Assembly: GCA_035771175.1 (NCBI GenBank)
Contig: CM069589.1
Coordinates: 22,772,201 to 22,836,200, forward strand
Length of the DNA: 64,000 bases
Reading direction: 5' to 3'
DNA from: Paratinospora sagittata
Lineage: Eukaryota; Streptophyta; Magnoliopsida; Ranunculales; Menispermaceae
This document shows, one piece after another, positions 37,301 through 52,700 of the stretch (position 1 is the first letter of the stretch; every line of letters starts with the position of its first letter). The notes below the pieces were generated by a model. That model worked only from the letters and a program-made list of their open reading frames with translations. It had not been told where the DNA came from and did not search any database. The position numbers and the translations under genes are program-made.

Positions 37301-38449
37301 TTGATTACTGATTAGATTAATAAGTACGTTGGCTAATGGGTAGCAAACATTCAAATAGCCATAACGTTTTCATCCTGACTCTGATTTGAGATATTGGACA
37401 TGCATTGCAAAGATGAAGAAACAATATTTTCAACTCCTTTTCATTAACTCATAACAGAGTCCGCATTAAACTGTAAGACAATTTGACTTTTACTCACCGT
37501 TTCAATCTATAAGTAAGTTTAATGATCGGTGTGAAACTTTAAAATAACCATAACTTTTTGATTCCGACTCCAATTGGGTGATTGAACATGCATTAGAAAT
37601 AGGAAAAAAAGACATTTTCAATTCCTTATGATTCACTCAAATCAAAGTCGACATGAAAGTTACGGCTATTTGAACTTTTCTTCTTGACTTGTTCTATAAG
37701 TAAGTTGATTGTTCGGTAAAAAACATTCAAATAGCAGTAACAATTTATTCTTGACTCCGATTTGAGTGATTGAAAATGCGTTGAAAGAGGAAGAAACGAT
37801 ATTTCAAACGCCTTTTAAATAACTCAAATCATAGCTCGAAAGAAATGGTTACGACTTTTTAAATTTTGATTACTGATTAGATTAATAAGTACGTTGGCTA
37901 ATGGGTAGCAAACATTCAAATAGCCATAACGTTTTCATCCTGACTCTGATTTGAGAGATTGGACATGCATTGCGAAGATGAAGAAACAATATTTTCAACG
38001 CCTTTTCATTAACTCATAACAGAGTCAACATAAAACTGTATGACTAATTGACTTTTCTGACCGTTTCAATCGATAAGTAAGTTTAATGATCGGTGTGCAA
38101 CTTTAAAATAACCACAACATTTTGATTCCGACTCCAATTGGGTGATTGGACATGCGTTAGAAATAAGAAGAAAAGACATTTTCAATTCCTTTTGAATCAC
38201 TCAAATCAAAGTCGGGATGAAAATTTACGGCTATTTGAACTTTTCTTAGCGATTTGTTCGATAAGTAAGTTGATTGATCGGTCAAAAAGATTCAAATAGT
38301 AGTAACATTTTATTCCCGACTCCGATTTGAGTGATTGAAAATGCGTTGAAAGAGAAAGAAACGATATTTCAAACGCGTTTTAAATAACTCAAATCATAGC
38401 TCGAAAGAAATGGTTACGGCTATTTGAATTTTGATTACTGATTAGATTA
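37301..38449 (+). repeat. Satellite units linking two HOR blocks
   Basis: Two units, A3 at about 37,396 and A2 at about 37,962, lie between the 2,261-bp duplication and the 5,659-bp HOR. The first carries the TTTTCAACTCCTTTTC mark and TTTACTCACCG also seen near 28,940. The second has GACTTTTCTGACCG with one T fewer than usual. Private changes include TCAATCTATAAG near 37,505 and GTGATTGGACATGCG near 38,144. Confidence 0.65.
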
Positions 38450-41400
38450 ACAAGTACGTTGGCTAATGGGTAGCAAACATTCAAATAGGCATAACGTTTT
38501 CATCCTGACTCTGATTTGAGATATTGGACATGCATTGCAAAGATGAAGAAACAATATTTTCAACGCCTTTTCATTAACTCATAACAGAGTCCGCATTAAA
38601 CTGTAAGACAATTTGACTTTTTCACACCGTTTCAATCGATAAGTAAGTTTAATGATCGGTGTGAAACTTTCAAATAACCATAACTTTTTGATTCCGACTC
38701 CAATTGGGCGATTGAACATGCGTTAGAAATAGGAAAAAAAGACATTTTCAATTCCTTATGATTCACTCAAATCAAAGTCGACATGAAAGTTACGGCTATT
38801 TGAACTTTTCTTCTTGATTTGTTCTATAAGTAAGTTGATTGTTCGGTAAAAAACATTCAAATAGCAGTAACAATTTATTCTTGACTCCGATTTGAGTGAT
38901 TGAAAATGCGTTGAAAGAGGAAGAAACGATATTTCAAACGCCTTTTAAATAACTCAAATCATAGCTCGAAAGAAATGGTTACGACTTTTTAAATTTTGAT
39001 TACTGATTAGATTAATAAGTACGTTGGCTAATGGGTAGCAAACATTCAAATAGCCATAACGTTTTCATCCTGACTCTGATTTGAGAGATTGGACATGCAT
39101 TGCGAAGATGGAGAAACAATATTTTCAACGCCTTTTCATTAACTCATAACAGAGTCAACATAAAATTGTATGACTAATTGACTTTTCTGACCGTTTCTAT
39201 CGATAAGTAAGTTTAATGATCGGTGTGCAACTTTAAAATAACAACAACATTTTGATTCCGACTCCAATTGGGTGATTGAACATGCATTAGAAATAAGAAG
39301 AAAAGACATTTTCAATTCCTTTTGAATCACTCAAATCAAAGTCGGGATGAAAATTTACGGCTATTTGAACTTTTCTTAACGATTTGTTCGATAAGTAAGT
39401 TGATTCATCTGTCAAAAAGATTCAAATAGTAGTAACATTTTATTCCCGACTCCGATTTGAGTGATTGAAAATGCGTTGAAAGAGGAAGAAACGATATTTC
39501 AAACGCGTTTTAAATAACTCAAATATTAGCTCGAAAGAAATGGTTACGGCTATTTGAATTTTGATTACTGATTAGATTAATAAGTACGTTGGCTAATGGG
39601 TAGCAAACATTCAAATAGCCATAACGTTTTCATCCTGACTCTGATTTGAGATATTGGACATGCATTGCAAAGATGAAGAAACAATATTTTCAACGCCTTT
39701 TCATTAACTCATAACAGAGTCCGCATTAAACTGTAAGACAATTTGACTTTTTCTGACCGTTTCAATCGATAAGTAAGTTTAATGATCGGTGTGCAACTTT
39801 AAAATAACCACAACTTTTTGATTCCGACTCCAATTGGGTGATTGAACATGCGTTAGAAATAAGAAGAAAAGACATTTTCAATTCCTTTTGAATAACTCAA
39901 ATCAAAGTCGGGATGAAAATTTATGGCTATTCGAACTTTTCTTAACGATTTGTTCGATAAGTAAGTTGATTCATCGGTCAAAAAGATTGAAATAGTAGTA
40001 ACATTTTTTTCCCGACTCCGATTTGAGTGATTGAAATTGCGTTGAAAGAGGAAGAAACGATATTTCAAACGCGTTTTAAATAACTCAAATCATAGCTCGA
40101 AAGAAATGGTTACGGCTATTTGAATTTTGATTACTGATTAGATTAATAAGTACGTTGGCTAATGGGTAGCAAACATTCAAATAGCCATAACGTTTTCATC
40201 CTGACTCTGATTTGAGATATTGGACATGCATTGCAAAGATGAAGAAACAATATTTTCAACGCCTTTTCATTAACTCATAACAGAGTCCGCATTAAACTGT
40301 AAGACAATTTGACTTTTTCACACCGTTTCAATCGATAAGTAAGTTTAATGATCGGTGTGAAACTTTAAAATAACCATAACTTTTTGATTCCGACTCCAAT
40401 TGGGTGATTGAACATGCGTTAGAAATAGGAAAAAAAGACATTTTCAATTCTTTATGAATCACTCAAATCAAAGTCGGGATGAAAAGTTACGGCTATTCGA
40501 ACTTTTCTTCTTGATTTGTTCGATAAGTAAGTTGATTGATCGGTAAAAAACATTCAAATAGCAGTAACATTTTATTCCCGACTCCGATTTGAGTGATTGA
40601 AAATGCGTTGAAAGAGGAAGAAACGATATTTCAAACGCGTTTTAAATAACTCAAATCATAGCTCGAAAGAAATGGTTACGGCTATTTGAATTTTGATTAC
40701 TGATTAGATTAATAAGTACGTTGGCTAATGGGTAGCAAACATTCAAATAGCCATAACGTTTTCATCCTAACTCTGATTTGAGAGCTTGGACATGCATTGC
40801 AAAGATGAAGAAACAATATTTTCAACGCCTTTTGATTAACTCATAACAGAGTCAACATAAAACTGTACGACTAATTGACTTTTTCAGACCGTTTCAATCG
40901 ATAAGTAAGTTTAATGATCGGTGTGCAACTTTAAAATAACCACAACTTTTTGATTCCGACTCCAATTGGGTGATTGAACATGCGTTAGAAATAAGAAGAA
41001 AAGACATTTTCAATTCCTTTTGAATAACTCAAATCAAAGTCGGGATGAAAATTTATGGCTATTTGAACTTTTCTTAACGATTTGTTCGATAAGTAAGTTG
41101 ATTCATCGGTCAAAAAGATTGAAATAGCAGTAACATTTTATTCCCGACTCCGATTTGAGTGATTGAAAATGCGTTGAAAGTGGAAGAAACGATATTTCAA
41201 ACGCGTTTTAAATAACTCAAATCATAGCTCGAAAGAAATGGTTACGGCTATTTGAATTTTGATTACTGATTAGATTAATAAGTACGTTGGCTAATGGGTA
41301 GCAAACATTCAAATAGCCATAACGTTTTCATCCTGACTCTGATTTGAGATATTGGACATGCATTGCAAAGATGAAGAAACAATATTTTCAACGCCTTTTC

Positions 41401-44108
41401 ATTAACTCATAACAGAGTCCGCATTAAACTGTAAGACAATTTGACCTTTTCACACCGTTTCAATCGATAAGTAAGTTTAATGATCGGTGTGAAACTTTAA
41501 AATAACCATAACTTTTTGATTCCGACTCCAATTGGGTGATTGAACATGCGTTAGAAATAGGAAAAAAATACATTTTCAATTCCTTATGATTCACTTAAAT
41601 CAAAGTCGACATGAAAGTTACAGCTATTTGAACTTTTCTTCTTGATTTGTTCTATAAGTAAGTTGATTGTTCGGTAAAAAACATTCAAATAGCAGTAACA
41701 ATTTATTCTTGACTCTGATTTGAGTGATTGAAAATGCGTTGAGAGAGGAAGAAATGATATTTCAAACGCCTTTTAAATAACTCAAATCATAGCTCGAAAG
41801 AAATGGTTACGACTTTTTAAATTTTGATTACTGATTAGATTAATAAGTACGTTGGCTAATGGGTAGCAAACATTCAAATAGCCATAACGTTTTCATCCTG
41901 ACTCTGATTTGAGAGATTGGACATGCATTGCGAAGATGAAGAAACAATATTTTCAACGCCTTTTCATTAACTCATAACAGAGTCAACATAAAACTGTATG
42001 ACTAATTGACTTTTTCTGACCGTTTCAATCGATAAGTAAGTTTAATGATCGGTGTGCAACTTTAAAATAACCACAACATTTTGATTCCGACTCCAATTGG
42101 GTGATTGAACATGCATTAGAAATAAGAAGAAAAGACATTTTCAATTCCTTTTGAATCACTCAAATCAAAGTCGGGATGAAAATTTACGGCTATTTGAACT
42201 TTTCTTAACGATTTGTTCGATAAGTAAGTTGATTCATCGGTCAAAAAGATTCAAATTGTAGTAACATTTTATTCCCGACTCCGATTTGAGTGATTGAAAA
42301 TGCGTTGAAAGTGGAAGAAACGATATTTCAAACGCGTTTTAAATAACTCAAATCATAGCTCGAAAGAAATGGTTACGGCTATTTGAATTTTGATTACTGA
42401 TTAGATTAATAAGTACGTTGGCTAATGGGTAGCAAACATTCAAATAGCCATAACGTTTTCATCCTGACTCTGATTTGAGAGATTGGACATGCATTGCAAA
42501 GATGAAGAAACAATATTTTCAACGCCTTTTCATTAACTCATGACAGAGTCCGCATTAAACTGTAAGGCAATTTGACTTTTTCTCACCGTTTCAATCGATA
42601 AGTAAGTTTAATGATCGGTGTGAAACTTTAAAATAACCATAACTTTTTGATTCCGACTCCAATTGGGTGATTGAACATGTGTTAGAAATAGGAGAAAAAG
42701 ACATTTTCAATTACTTATGAATCACTCAAATCAAAGTCGACATGAAAAGTTACGGCTATTTGAACTTTTCTTCTTGCTTTGTTCGATAAGTAAATTGATT
42801 GTTCGGTAAAAAACATTCAAATAGCAGTAAAAATTTATTCTTGTCTCCGATTTGAGTAATTGAAAATGCGTTGAAAGTGGAAGAAACGATATTTCAAACG
42901 CCTTTTAAATAACTCAAATCATAGCTCGAAAGAAATGGTTACGGCTATTTGAATTTTGATAACTGATTAGATTAATAAGTACGTTGGCTAATGGGTAGCA
43001 AACATTCAAATAGCCACAACATTTTCATCCTGACTCTGATTTGAGAGATTGGACATGCATTGCAAAGATGAAGAAACAATATTTTCAACGCCTTTTCATT
43101 AACTCATAACAGAGTCGGCATTAAACTCTAAGACAATTTGACTATTTTTTCTCACCGATTCAATCGATAAGTAAGTTTAATGATCGGTGTGAAACTTTCA
43201 AATAACCATAACTTCTTGATTCCGACTCCAATTGTGTGATTGAACATGCGTTAGAAATAGGAAAAAAAGACATTTTCAATTCTTTATGAATCACTCAAAT
43301 CAAAGTCGGGATGAAAAGGTACGGCTATTCGAACTTTTCTTCTTGATTTGTTCGATAAGTAAGTAGATTGATCGGTAAAAAACATTCAAATAGCAGTAAC
43401 ATTTATTCCCGACTCCGATTTGAGTGATTGAAAATGCGTTGAAAGAGGAAGAAACGATATTTCAAACGCGTTTTAAATAACTCAAATCATAGCTCGAAAG
43501 AAATGGTTACGGCTATTTGAATTTTGATTACTGATTAGATTAATAAGTACGTTGGCTAATGGGTAGCAAACATTCAAATAGCCATAACGTTTTCATCCTA
43601 ACTCTGATTTGAGAGATTGGACATGCATTGCAAAGATGAAGAAACAATATTTTCAACGCCTTTTCATTAACTCATAACAGAGTCAACATAAAACTGTACG
43701 ACTAATTGACTTTTTCTGACCGTTTCAATCGATAAGTAGGTTTAATGATCGGTGTGCAACTTTAAAATAACCACAACTTTTTGATTCCGACTCCAATTGG
43801 GTGATTGAACATGCGTTAGAAATAAGAAGAAAAGACATTTTCAATTCCTTTTAAATAACTCAAATCAAAGTCGGGATGAAAATTTACGGCTATTTGAACT
43901 TTTCTTAACGATTTGTTCGATAAGTAAGTTGATTCATCGGTCAAAAAGATTGAAATAGTAGTAACATTTTATTCCCGACTCCGATTTGAGTGATTGAAAA
44001 TGCGTTGAAAGTGGAAGAAACGATATTTCAAACGCGTTTTAAATAACTCAAATCATAGCTCGAAAGAAATGGTTACGGCTATTTGAATTTTGATTACTGA
44101 TTAGATTA
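38450..44108 (+). repeat. Ten-unit HOR, 5,659 bp, copy 1
   Basis: Marks in this copy recur 5,659 bases later: AATATTAGCTCG at 39,522 and 45,181, AGAGCTTGGACATG at 40,781 and 46,440, GAGAGAGGAAGAAATG at 41,741 and 47,400, and TGACAGAGTCCGC at 42,541 and 48,200. The left edge, near 38,450, is where comparison with the next copy stops matching (GAAAGAGAAAG at 38,350 against GAAAGTGGAAG at 44,009). Copy 1 differs slightly from copies 2 and 3, for example TTTTTTCCCGACTCC near 40,004 and ATTTCTATCG near 39,195. It holds ten ~566-bp units, or about thirty ~189-bp subunits. Confidence 0.85.
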
Positions 44109-47100
44109 ATAAGTACGTTGGCTAATGGGTAGCAAACATTCAAATAGGCATAACGTTTTCATCCTGACTCTGATTTGAGATATTGGACATGCATTGCAAA
44201 GATGAAGAAACAATATTTTCAACGCCTTTTCATTAACTCATAACAGAGTCCGCATTAAACTGTAAGACAATTTGACTTTTTCACACCGTTTCAATCGATA
44301 AGTAAGTTTAATGATCGGTGTGAAACTTTCAAATAACCATAACTTTTTGATTCCGACTCCAATTGGGCGATTGAACATGCGTTAGAAATATAAAAAAAAG
44401 ACATTTTCAATTCCTTATGATTCACTCAAATCAAAGTCGACATGAAAGTTACGGCTATTTGAACTTTTCTTCTTGATTTGTTCTATAAGTAAGTTGATTG
44501 TTCGGTAAAAAACATTCAAATAGCAGTAACAATTTATTCTTGACTCCGATTTGAGTGATTGAAAATGCGTTGAAAGAGGAAGAAACGATATTTCAAACGC
44601 CTTTTAAATAACTCAAATCATAGCTCGAAAGAAATGGTTACGACTTTTTAAATTTTGATTACTGATTAGATTAATAAGTACGTTGGCTAATGGGTAGCAA
44701 ACATTCAAATAGCCATAACGTTTTCATCCTGACTCTGATTTGAGAGATTGGACATGCATTGCGAAGATGAAGAAACAATATTTTCAACGCCTTTTCATTA
44801 ACTCATAACAGAGTCAACATAAAACTGTATGACTAATTGACTTTTCTGACCGTTTCAATCGATAAGTAAGTTTAATGATCGGTGTGCAACTTTAAAATAA
44901 CCACAACATTTTGATTCCGACTCCAATTGGGTGATTGAACATGCATTAGAAATAAGAAGAAAAGACATTTTCAATTTCTTTTGAATCACTCAAATCAAAG
45001 TCGGGATGAAAATTTACGGCTATTTGAACTTTTCTTAACGATTTGTTCGATAAGTAAGTTGATTCATCTGTCAAAAAGATTCAAATAGTAGTAACATTTT
45101 ATTCCCGACTCCGATTTGAGTGATTGAAAATGCGTTGAAAGAGGAAGAAACGATATTTCAAACGCGTTTTAAATAACTCAAATATTAGCTCGAAAGAAAT
45201 GGTTACGGCTATTTGAATTTTGATTACTGATTAGATTAATAAGTACGTTGGCTAATGGGTAGCAAACATTCAAATAGCCATAACGTTTTCATCCTGACTC
45301 TGATTTGAGATATTGGACATGCATTGCAAAGATGAAGAAACAATATTTTCAACGCCTTTTCATTAACTCATAACAGAGTCCGCATTAAACTGTAAGACAA
45401 TTTGACTTTTTCTGACCGTTTCAATCGATAAGTAAGTTTAATGATCGGTGTGCAACTTTAAAATAACCACAACTTTTTGATTCCGACTCCAATTGGGTGA
45501 TTGAACATGCGTTAGAAATAAGAAGAAAAGACATTTTCAATTCCTTTTGAATAACTCAAATCAAAGTCGGGATGAAAATTTATGGCTATTCGAACTTTTC
45601 TTAACGATTTGTTCGATAAGTAAGTTGATTCATCGGTCAAAAAGATTGAAATAGTAGTAACATTTTATTCCCGACTCCGATTTGAGTGATTGAAATTGCG
45701 TTGAAAGAGGAAGAAACGATATTTCAAACGCGTTTTAAATAACTCAAATCATAGCTCGAAAGAAATGGTTACGGCTATTTGAATTTTGATTACTGATTAG
45801 ATTAATAAGTACGTTGGCTAATGGGTAGCAAACATTCAAATAGCCATAACGTTTTCATCCTGACTCTGATTTGAGATATTGGACATGCATTGCAAAGATG
45901 AAGAAACAATATTTTCAACGCCTTTTCATTAACTCATAACAGAGTCCGCATTAAACTGTAAGACAATTTGACTTTTTCACACCGTTTCAATCGATAAGTA
46001 AGTTTAATGATCGGTGTGAAACTTTAAAATAACCATAACTTTTTGATTCCGACTCCAATTGGGTGATTGAACATGCGTTAGAAATAGGAAAAAAAGACAT
46101 TTTCAATTCTTTATGAATCACTCAAATCAAAGTCGGGATGAAAAGTTACGGCTATTCGAACTTTTCTTCTTGATTTGTTCGATAAGTAAGTTGATTGATC
46201 GGTAAAAAACATTCAAATAGCAGTAACATTTTATTCCCGACTCCGATTTGAGTGATTGAAAATGCGTTGAAAGAGGAAGAAACGATATTTCAAACGCGTT
46301 TTAAATAACTCAAATCATAGCTCGAAAGAAATGGTTACGGCTATTTGAATTTTGATTACTGATTAGATTAATAAGTACGTTGGCTAATGGGTAGCAAACA
46401 TTCAAATAGCCATAACGTTTTCATCCTAACTCTGATTTGAGAGCTTGGACATGCATTGCAAAGATGAAGAAACAATATTTTCAACGCCTTTTGATTAACT
46501 CATAACAGAGTCAACATAAAACTGTACGACTAATTGACTTTTTCAGACCGTTTCAATCGATAAGTAAGTTTAATGATCGGTGTGCAACTTTAAAATAACC
46601 ACAACTTTTTGATTCCGACTCCAATTGGGTGATTGAACATGCGTTAGAAATAAGAAGAAAAGACATTTTCAATTCCTTTTGAATAACTCAAATCAAAGTC
46701 GGGATGAAAATTTATGGCTATTTGAACTTTTCTTAACGATTTGTTCGATAAGTAAGTTGATTCATCGGTCAAAAAGATTGAAATAGCAGTAACATTTTAT
46801 TCCCGACTCCGATTTGAGTGATTGAAAATGCGTTGAAAGTGGAAGAAACGATATTTCAAACGCGTTTTAAATAACTCAAATCATAGCTCGAAAGAAATGG
46901 TTACGGCTATTTGAATTTTGATTACTGATTAGATTAATAAGTACGTTGGCTAATGGGTAGCAAACATTCAAATAGCCATAACGTTTTCATCCTGACTCTG
47001 ATTTGAGATATTGGACATGCATTGCAAAGATGAAGAAACAATATTTTCAACGCCTTTTCATTAACTCATAACAGAGTCCGCATTAAACTGTAAGACAATT

Positions 47101-49767
47101 TGACCTTTTCACACCGTTTCAATCGATAAGTAAGTTTAATGATCGGTGTGAAACTTTAAAATAACCATAACTTTTTGATTCCGACTCCAATTGGGTGATT
47201 GAACATGCGTTAGAAATAGGAAAAAAATACATTTTCAATTCCTTATGATTCACTTAAATCAAAGTCGACATGAAAGTTACAGCTATTTGAACTTTTCTTC
47301 TTGATTTGTTCTATAAGTAAGTTGATTGTTCGGTAAAAAACATTCAAATAGCAGTAACAATTTATTCTTGACTCTGATTTGAGTGATTGAAAATGCGTTG
47401 AGAGAGGAAGAAATGATATTTCAAACGCCTTTTAAATAACTCAAATCATAGCTCGAAAGAAATGGTTACGACTTTTTAAATTTTGATTACTGATTAGATT
47501 AATAAGTACGTTGGCTAATGGGTAGCAAACATTCAAATAGCCATAACGTTTTCATCCTGACTCTGATTTGAGAGATTGGACATGCATTGCGAAGATGAAG
47601 AAACAATATTTTCAACGCCTTTTCATTAACTCATAACAGAGTCAACATAAAACTGTATGACTAATTGACTTTTTCTGACCGTTTCAATCGATAAGTAAGT
47701 TTAATGATCGGTGTGCAACTTTAAAATAACCACAACATTTTGATTCCGACTCCAATTGGGTGATTGAACATGCATTAGAAATAAGAAGAAAAGACATTTT
47801 CAATTCCTTTTGAATCACTCAAATCAAAGTCGGGATGAAAATTTACGGCTATTTGAACTTTTCTTAACGATTTGTTCGATAAGTAAGTTGATTCATCGGT
47901 CAAAAAGATTCAAATTGTAGTAACATTTTATTCCCGACTCCGATTTGAGTGATTGAAAATGCGTTGAAAGTGGAAGAAACGATATTTCAAACGCGTTTTA
48001 AATAACTCAAATCATAGCTCGAAAGAAATGGTTACGGCTATTTGAATTTTGATTACTGATTAGATTAATAAGTACGTTGGCTAATGGGTAGCAAACATTC
48101 AAATAGCCATAACGTTTTCATCCTGACTCTGATTTGAGAGATTGGACATGCATTGCAAAGATGAAGAAACAATATTTTCAACGCCTTTTCATTAACTCAT
48201 GACAGAGTCCGCATTAAACTGTAAGGCAATTTGACTTTTTCTCACCGTTTCAATCGATAAGTAAGTTTAATGATCGGTGTGAAACTTTAAAATAACCATA
48301 ACTTTTTGATTCCGACTCCAATTGGGTGATTGAACATGTGTTAGAAATAGGAGAAAAAGACATTTTCAATTACTTATGAATCACTCAAATCAAAGTCGAC
48401 ATGAAAAGTTACGGCTATTTGAACTTTTCTTCTTGCTTTGTTCGATAAGTAAATTGATTGTTCGGTAAAAAACATTCAAATAGCAGTAAAAATTTATTCT
48501 TGTCTCCGATTTGAGTAATTGAAAATGCGTTGAAAGTGGAAGAAACGATATTTCAAACGCCTTTTAAATAACTCAAATCATAGCTCGAAAGAAATGGTTA
48601 CGGCTATTTGAATTTTGATAACTGATTAGATTAATAAGTACGTTGGCTAATGGGTAGCAAACATTCAAATAGCCACAACATTTTCATCCTGACTCTGATT
48701 TGAGAGATTGGACATGCATTGCAAAGATGAAGAAACAATATTTTCAACGCCTTTTCATTAACTCATAACAGAGTCGGCATTAAACTCTAAGACAATTTGA
48801 CTATTTTTTCTCACCGATTCAATCGATAAGTAAGTTTAATGATCGGTGTGAAACTTTCAAATAACCATAACTTCTTGATTCCGACTCCAATTGTGTGATT
48901 GAACATGCGTTAGAAATAGGAAAAAAAGACATTTTCAATTCTTTATGAATCACTCAAATCAAAGTCGGGATGAAAAGGTACGGCTATTCGAACTTTTCTT
49001 CTTGATTTGTTCGATAAGTAAGTAGATTGATCGGTAAAAAACATTCAAATAGCAGTAACATTTATTCCCGACTCCGATTTGAGTGATTGAAAATGCGTTG
49101 AAAGAGGAAGAAACGATATTTCAAACGCGTTTTAAATAACTCAAATCATAGCTCGAAAGAAATGGTTACGGCTATTTGAATTTTGATTACTGATTAGATT
49201 AATAAGTACGTTGGCTAATGGGTAGCAAACATTCAAATAGCCATAACGTTTTCATCCTAACTCTGATTTGAGAGATTGGACATGCATTGCAAAGATGAAG
49301 AAACAATATTTTCAACGCCTTTTCATTAACTCATAACAGAGTCAACATAAAACTGTACGACTAATTGACTTTTTCTGACCGTTTCAATCGATAAGTAGGT
49401 TTAATGATCGGTGTGCAACTTTAAAATAACCACAACTTTTTGATTCCGACTCCAATTGGGTGATTGAACATGCGTTAGAAATAAGAAGAAAAGACATTTT
49501 CAATTCCTTTTAAATAACTCAAATCAAAGTCGGGATGAAAATTTACGGCTATTTGAACTTTTCTTAACGATTTGTTCGATAAGTAAGTTGATTCATCGGT
49601 CAAAAAGATTCAAATAGTAGTAACATTTTATTCCCGACTCCGATTTGAGTGATTGAAAATGCGTTGAAAGTGGAAGAAACGATATTTCAAACGCGTTTTA
49701 AATAACTCAAATCATAGCTCGAAAGAAATGGTTACGGCTATTTGAATTTTGATTACTGATTAGATTA
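44109..49767 (+). repeat. Ten-unit HOR, 5,659 bp, copy 2
   Basis: This copy repeats copy 1 at an offset of exactly 5,659 bases for every mark tested, and is followed by copy 3 at the same offset (AATATTAGCTCG at 45,181 and 50,840; AGAGCTTGGACATG at 46,440 and 52,099). Shared with copy 3 is AGAAATATAAAAAAAAGAC near 44,384 and 50,043, where copy 1 has AGAAATAGGAAAAAAAGAC. A difference from copy 1 is GATTCAAATAGTAG near 49,607, against GATTGAAATAGTAG near 43,948. The small number of differences points to recent amplification of the whole ten-unit block. Confidence 0.85.
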
Positions 49768-52700
49768 ATAAGTACGTTGGCTAATGGGTAGCAAACATTC
49801 AAATAGGCATAACGTTTTCATCCTGACTCTGATTTGAGATATTGGACATGCATTGCAAAGATGAAGAAACAATATTTTCAACGCCTTTTCATTAACTCAT
49901 AACAGAGTCCGCATTAAACTGTAAGACAATTTGACTTTTTCACACCGTTTCAATCGATAAGTAAGTTTAATGATCGGTGTGAAACTTTCAAATAACCATA
50001 ACTTTTTGATTCCGACTCCAATTGGGCGATTGAACATGCGTTAGAAATATAAAAAAAAGACATTTTCAATTCCTTATGATTCACTCAAATCAAAGTCGAC
50101 ATGAAAGTTACGGCTATTTGAACTTTTCTTCTTGATTTGTTCTATAAGTAAGTTGATTGTTCGGTAAAAAACATTCAAATAGCAGTAACAATTTATTCTT
50201 GACTCCGATTTGAGTGATTGAAAATGCGTTGAAAGAGGAAGAAACGATATTTCAAACGCCTTTTAAATAACTCAAATCATAGCTCGAAAGAAATGGTTAC
50301 GACTTTTTAAATTTTGATTACTGATTAGATTAATAAGTACGTTGGCTAATGGGTAGCAAACATTCAAATAGCCATAACGTTTTCATCCTGACTCTGATTT
50401 GAGAGATTGGACATGCATTGCGAAGATGAAGAAACAATATTTTCAACGCCTTTTCATTAACTCATAACAGAGTCAACATAAAACTGTATGACTAATTGAC
50501 TTTTCTGACCGTTTCAATCGATAAGTAAGTTTAATGATCGGTGTGCAACTTTAAAATAACCACAACATTTTGATTCCGACTCCAATTGGGTGATTGAACA
50601 TGCATTAGAAATAAGAAGAAAAGACATTTTCAATTCCTTTTGAATCACTCAAATCAAAGTCGGGATGAAAATTTACGGCTATTTGAACTTTTCTTAACGA
50701 TTTGTTCGATAAGTAAGTTGATTCATCTGTCAAAAAGATTCAAATAGTAGTAACATTTTATTCCTGACTCCGATTTGAGTGATTGAAAATGCGTTGAAAG
50801 AGGAAGAAACGATATTTCAAACGCGTTTTAAATAACTCAAATATTAGCTCGAAAGAAATGGTTACGGCTATTTGAATTTTGATTACTGATTAGATTAATA
50901 AGTACGTTGGCTAATGGGTAGCAAACATTCAAATAGCCATAACGTTTTCATCCTGACTCTGATTTGAGATATTGGACATGCATTGCAAAGATGAAGAAAC
51001 AATATTTTCAACGCCTTTTCATTAACTCATAACAGAGTCCGCATTAAACTGTAAGACAATTTGACTTTTTCTGACCGTTTCAATCGATAAGTAAGTTTAA
51101 TGATCGGTGTGCAACTTTAAAATAACCACAACTTTTTGATTCCGACTCCAATTGGGTGATTGAACATGCGTTAGAAATAAGAAGAAAAGACATTTTCAAT
51201 TCCTTTTGAATAACTCAAATCAAAGTCGGGATGAAAATTTATGGCTATTCGAACTTTTCTTAACGATTTGTTCGATAAGTAAGTTGATTCATCGGTCAAA
51301 AAGATTGAAATAGTAGTAACATTTTATTCCCGACTCCGATTTGAGTGATTGAAATTGCGTTGAAAGAGGAAGAAACGATATTTCAAACGCGTTTTAAATA
51401 ACTCAAATCATAGCTCGAAAGAAATGGTTACGGCTATTTGAATTTTGATTACTGATTAGATTAATAAGTACGTTGGCTAATGGGTAGCAAACATTCAAAT
51501 AGCCATAACGTTTTCATCCTGACTCTGATTTGAGATATTGGACATGCATTGCAAAGATGAAGAAACAATATTTTCAACGCCTTTTCATTAACTCATAACA
51601 GAGTCCGCATTAAACTGTAAGACAATTTGACTTTTTCACACCGTTTCAATCGATAAGTAAGTTTAATGATCGGTGTGAAACTTTAAAATAACCATAACTT
51701 TTTGATTCCGACTCCAATTGGGTGATTGAACATGCGTTAGAAATAGGAAAAAAAGACATTTTCAATTCTTTATGAATCACTCAAATCAAAGTCGGGATGA
51801 AAAGTTACGGCTATTCGAACTTTTCTTCTTGATTTGTTCGATAAGTAAGTTGATTTATCGGTAAAAAACATTCAAATAGCAGTAACATTTTATTCCCGAC
51901 TCCGATTTGAGTGATTGAAAATGCGTTGAAAGAGGAAGAAACGATATTTCAAACGCGTTTTAAATAACTCAAATCATAGCTCGAAAGAAATGGTTACGGC
52001 TATTTGAATTTTGATTACTGATTAGATTAATAAGTACGTTGGCTAATGGGTAGCAAACATTCAAATAGCCATAACGTTTTCATCCTAACTCTGATTTGAG
52101 AGCTTGGACATGCATTGCAAAGATGAAGAAACAATATTTTCAACGCCTTTTGATTAACTCATAACAGAGTCAACATAAAACTGTACGACTAATTGACTTT
52201 TTCAGACCGTTTCAATCGATAAGTAAGTTTAATGATCGGTGTGCAACTTTAAAATAACCACAACTTTTTGATTCCGACTCCAATTGGGTGATTGAACATG
52301 CGTTAGAAATAAGAAGAAAAGACATTTTCAATTCCTTTTGAATAACTCAAATCAAAGTCGGGATGAAAATTTATGGCTATTTGAACTTTTCTTAACGATT
52401 TGTTCGATAAGTAAGTTGATTCATCGGTCAAAAAGATTGAAATAGCAGTAACATTTTATTCCCGACTCCGGTTTGAGTGATTGAAAATGCGTTGAAAGTG
52501 GAAGAAACGATATTTCAAACGCGTTTTAAATAACTCAAATCATAGCTCGAAAGAAATGGTTACGGCTATTTGAATTTTGATTACTGATTAGATTAATAAG
52601 TACGTTGGCTAATGGGTAGCAAACATTCAAATAGCCATAACGTTTTCATCCTGACTCTGATTTGAGATATTGGACATGCATTGCAAAGATGAAGAAACAA

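Noticed and set aside
39139..39330. Reverse-strand open frames unique to single units (26,783-26,965; 39,139-39,330; 39,853-40,068)
   Set aside because: Each is opened by private substitutions in one satellite copy, so these are chance frames in repeat DNA.
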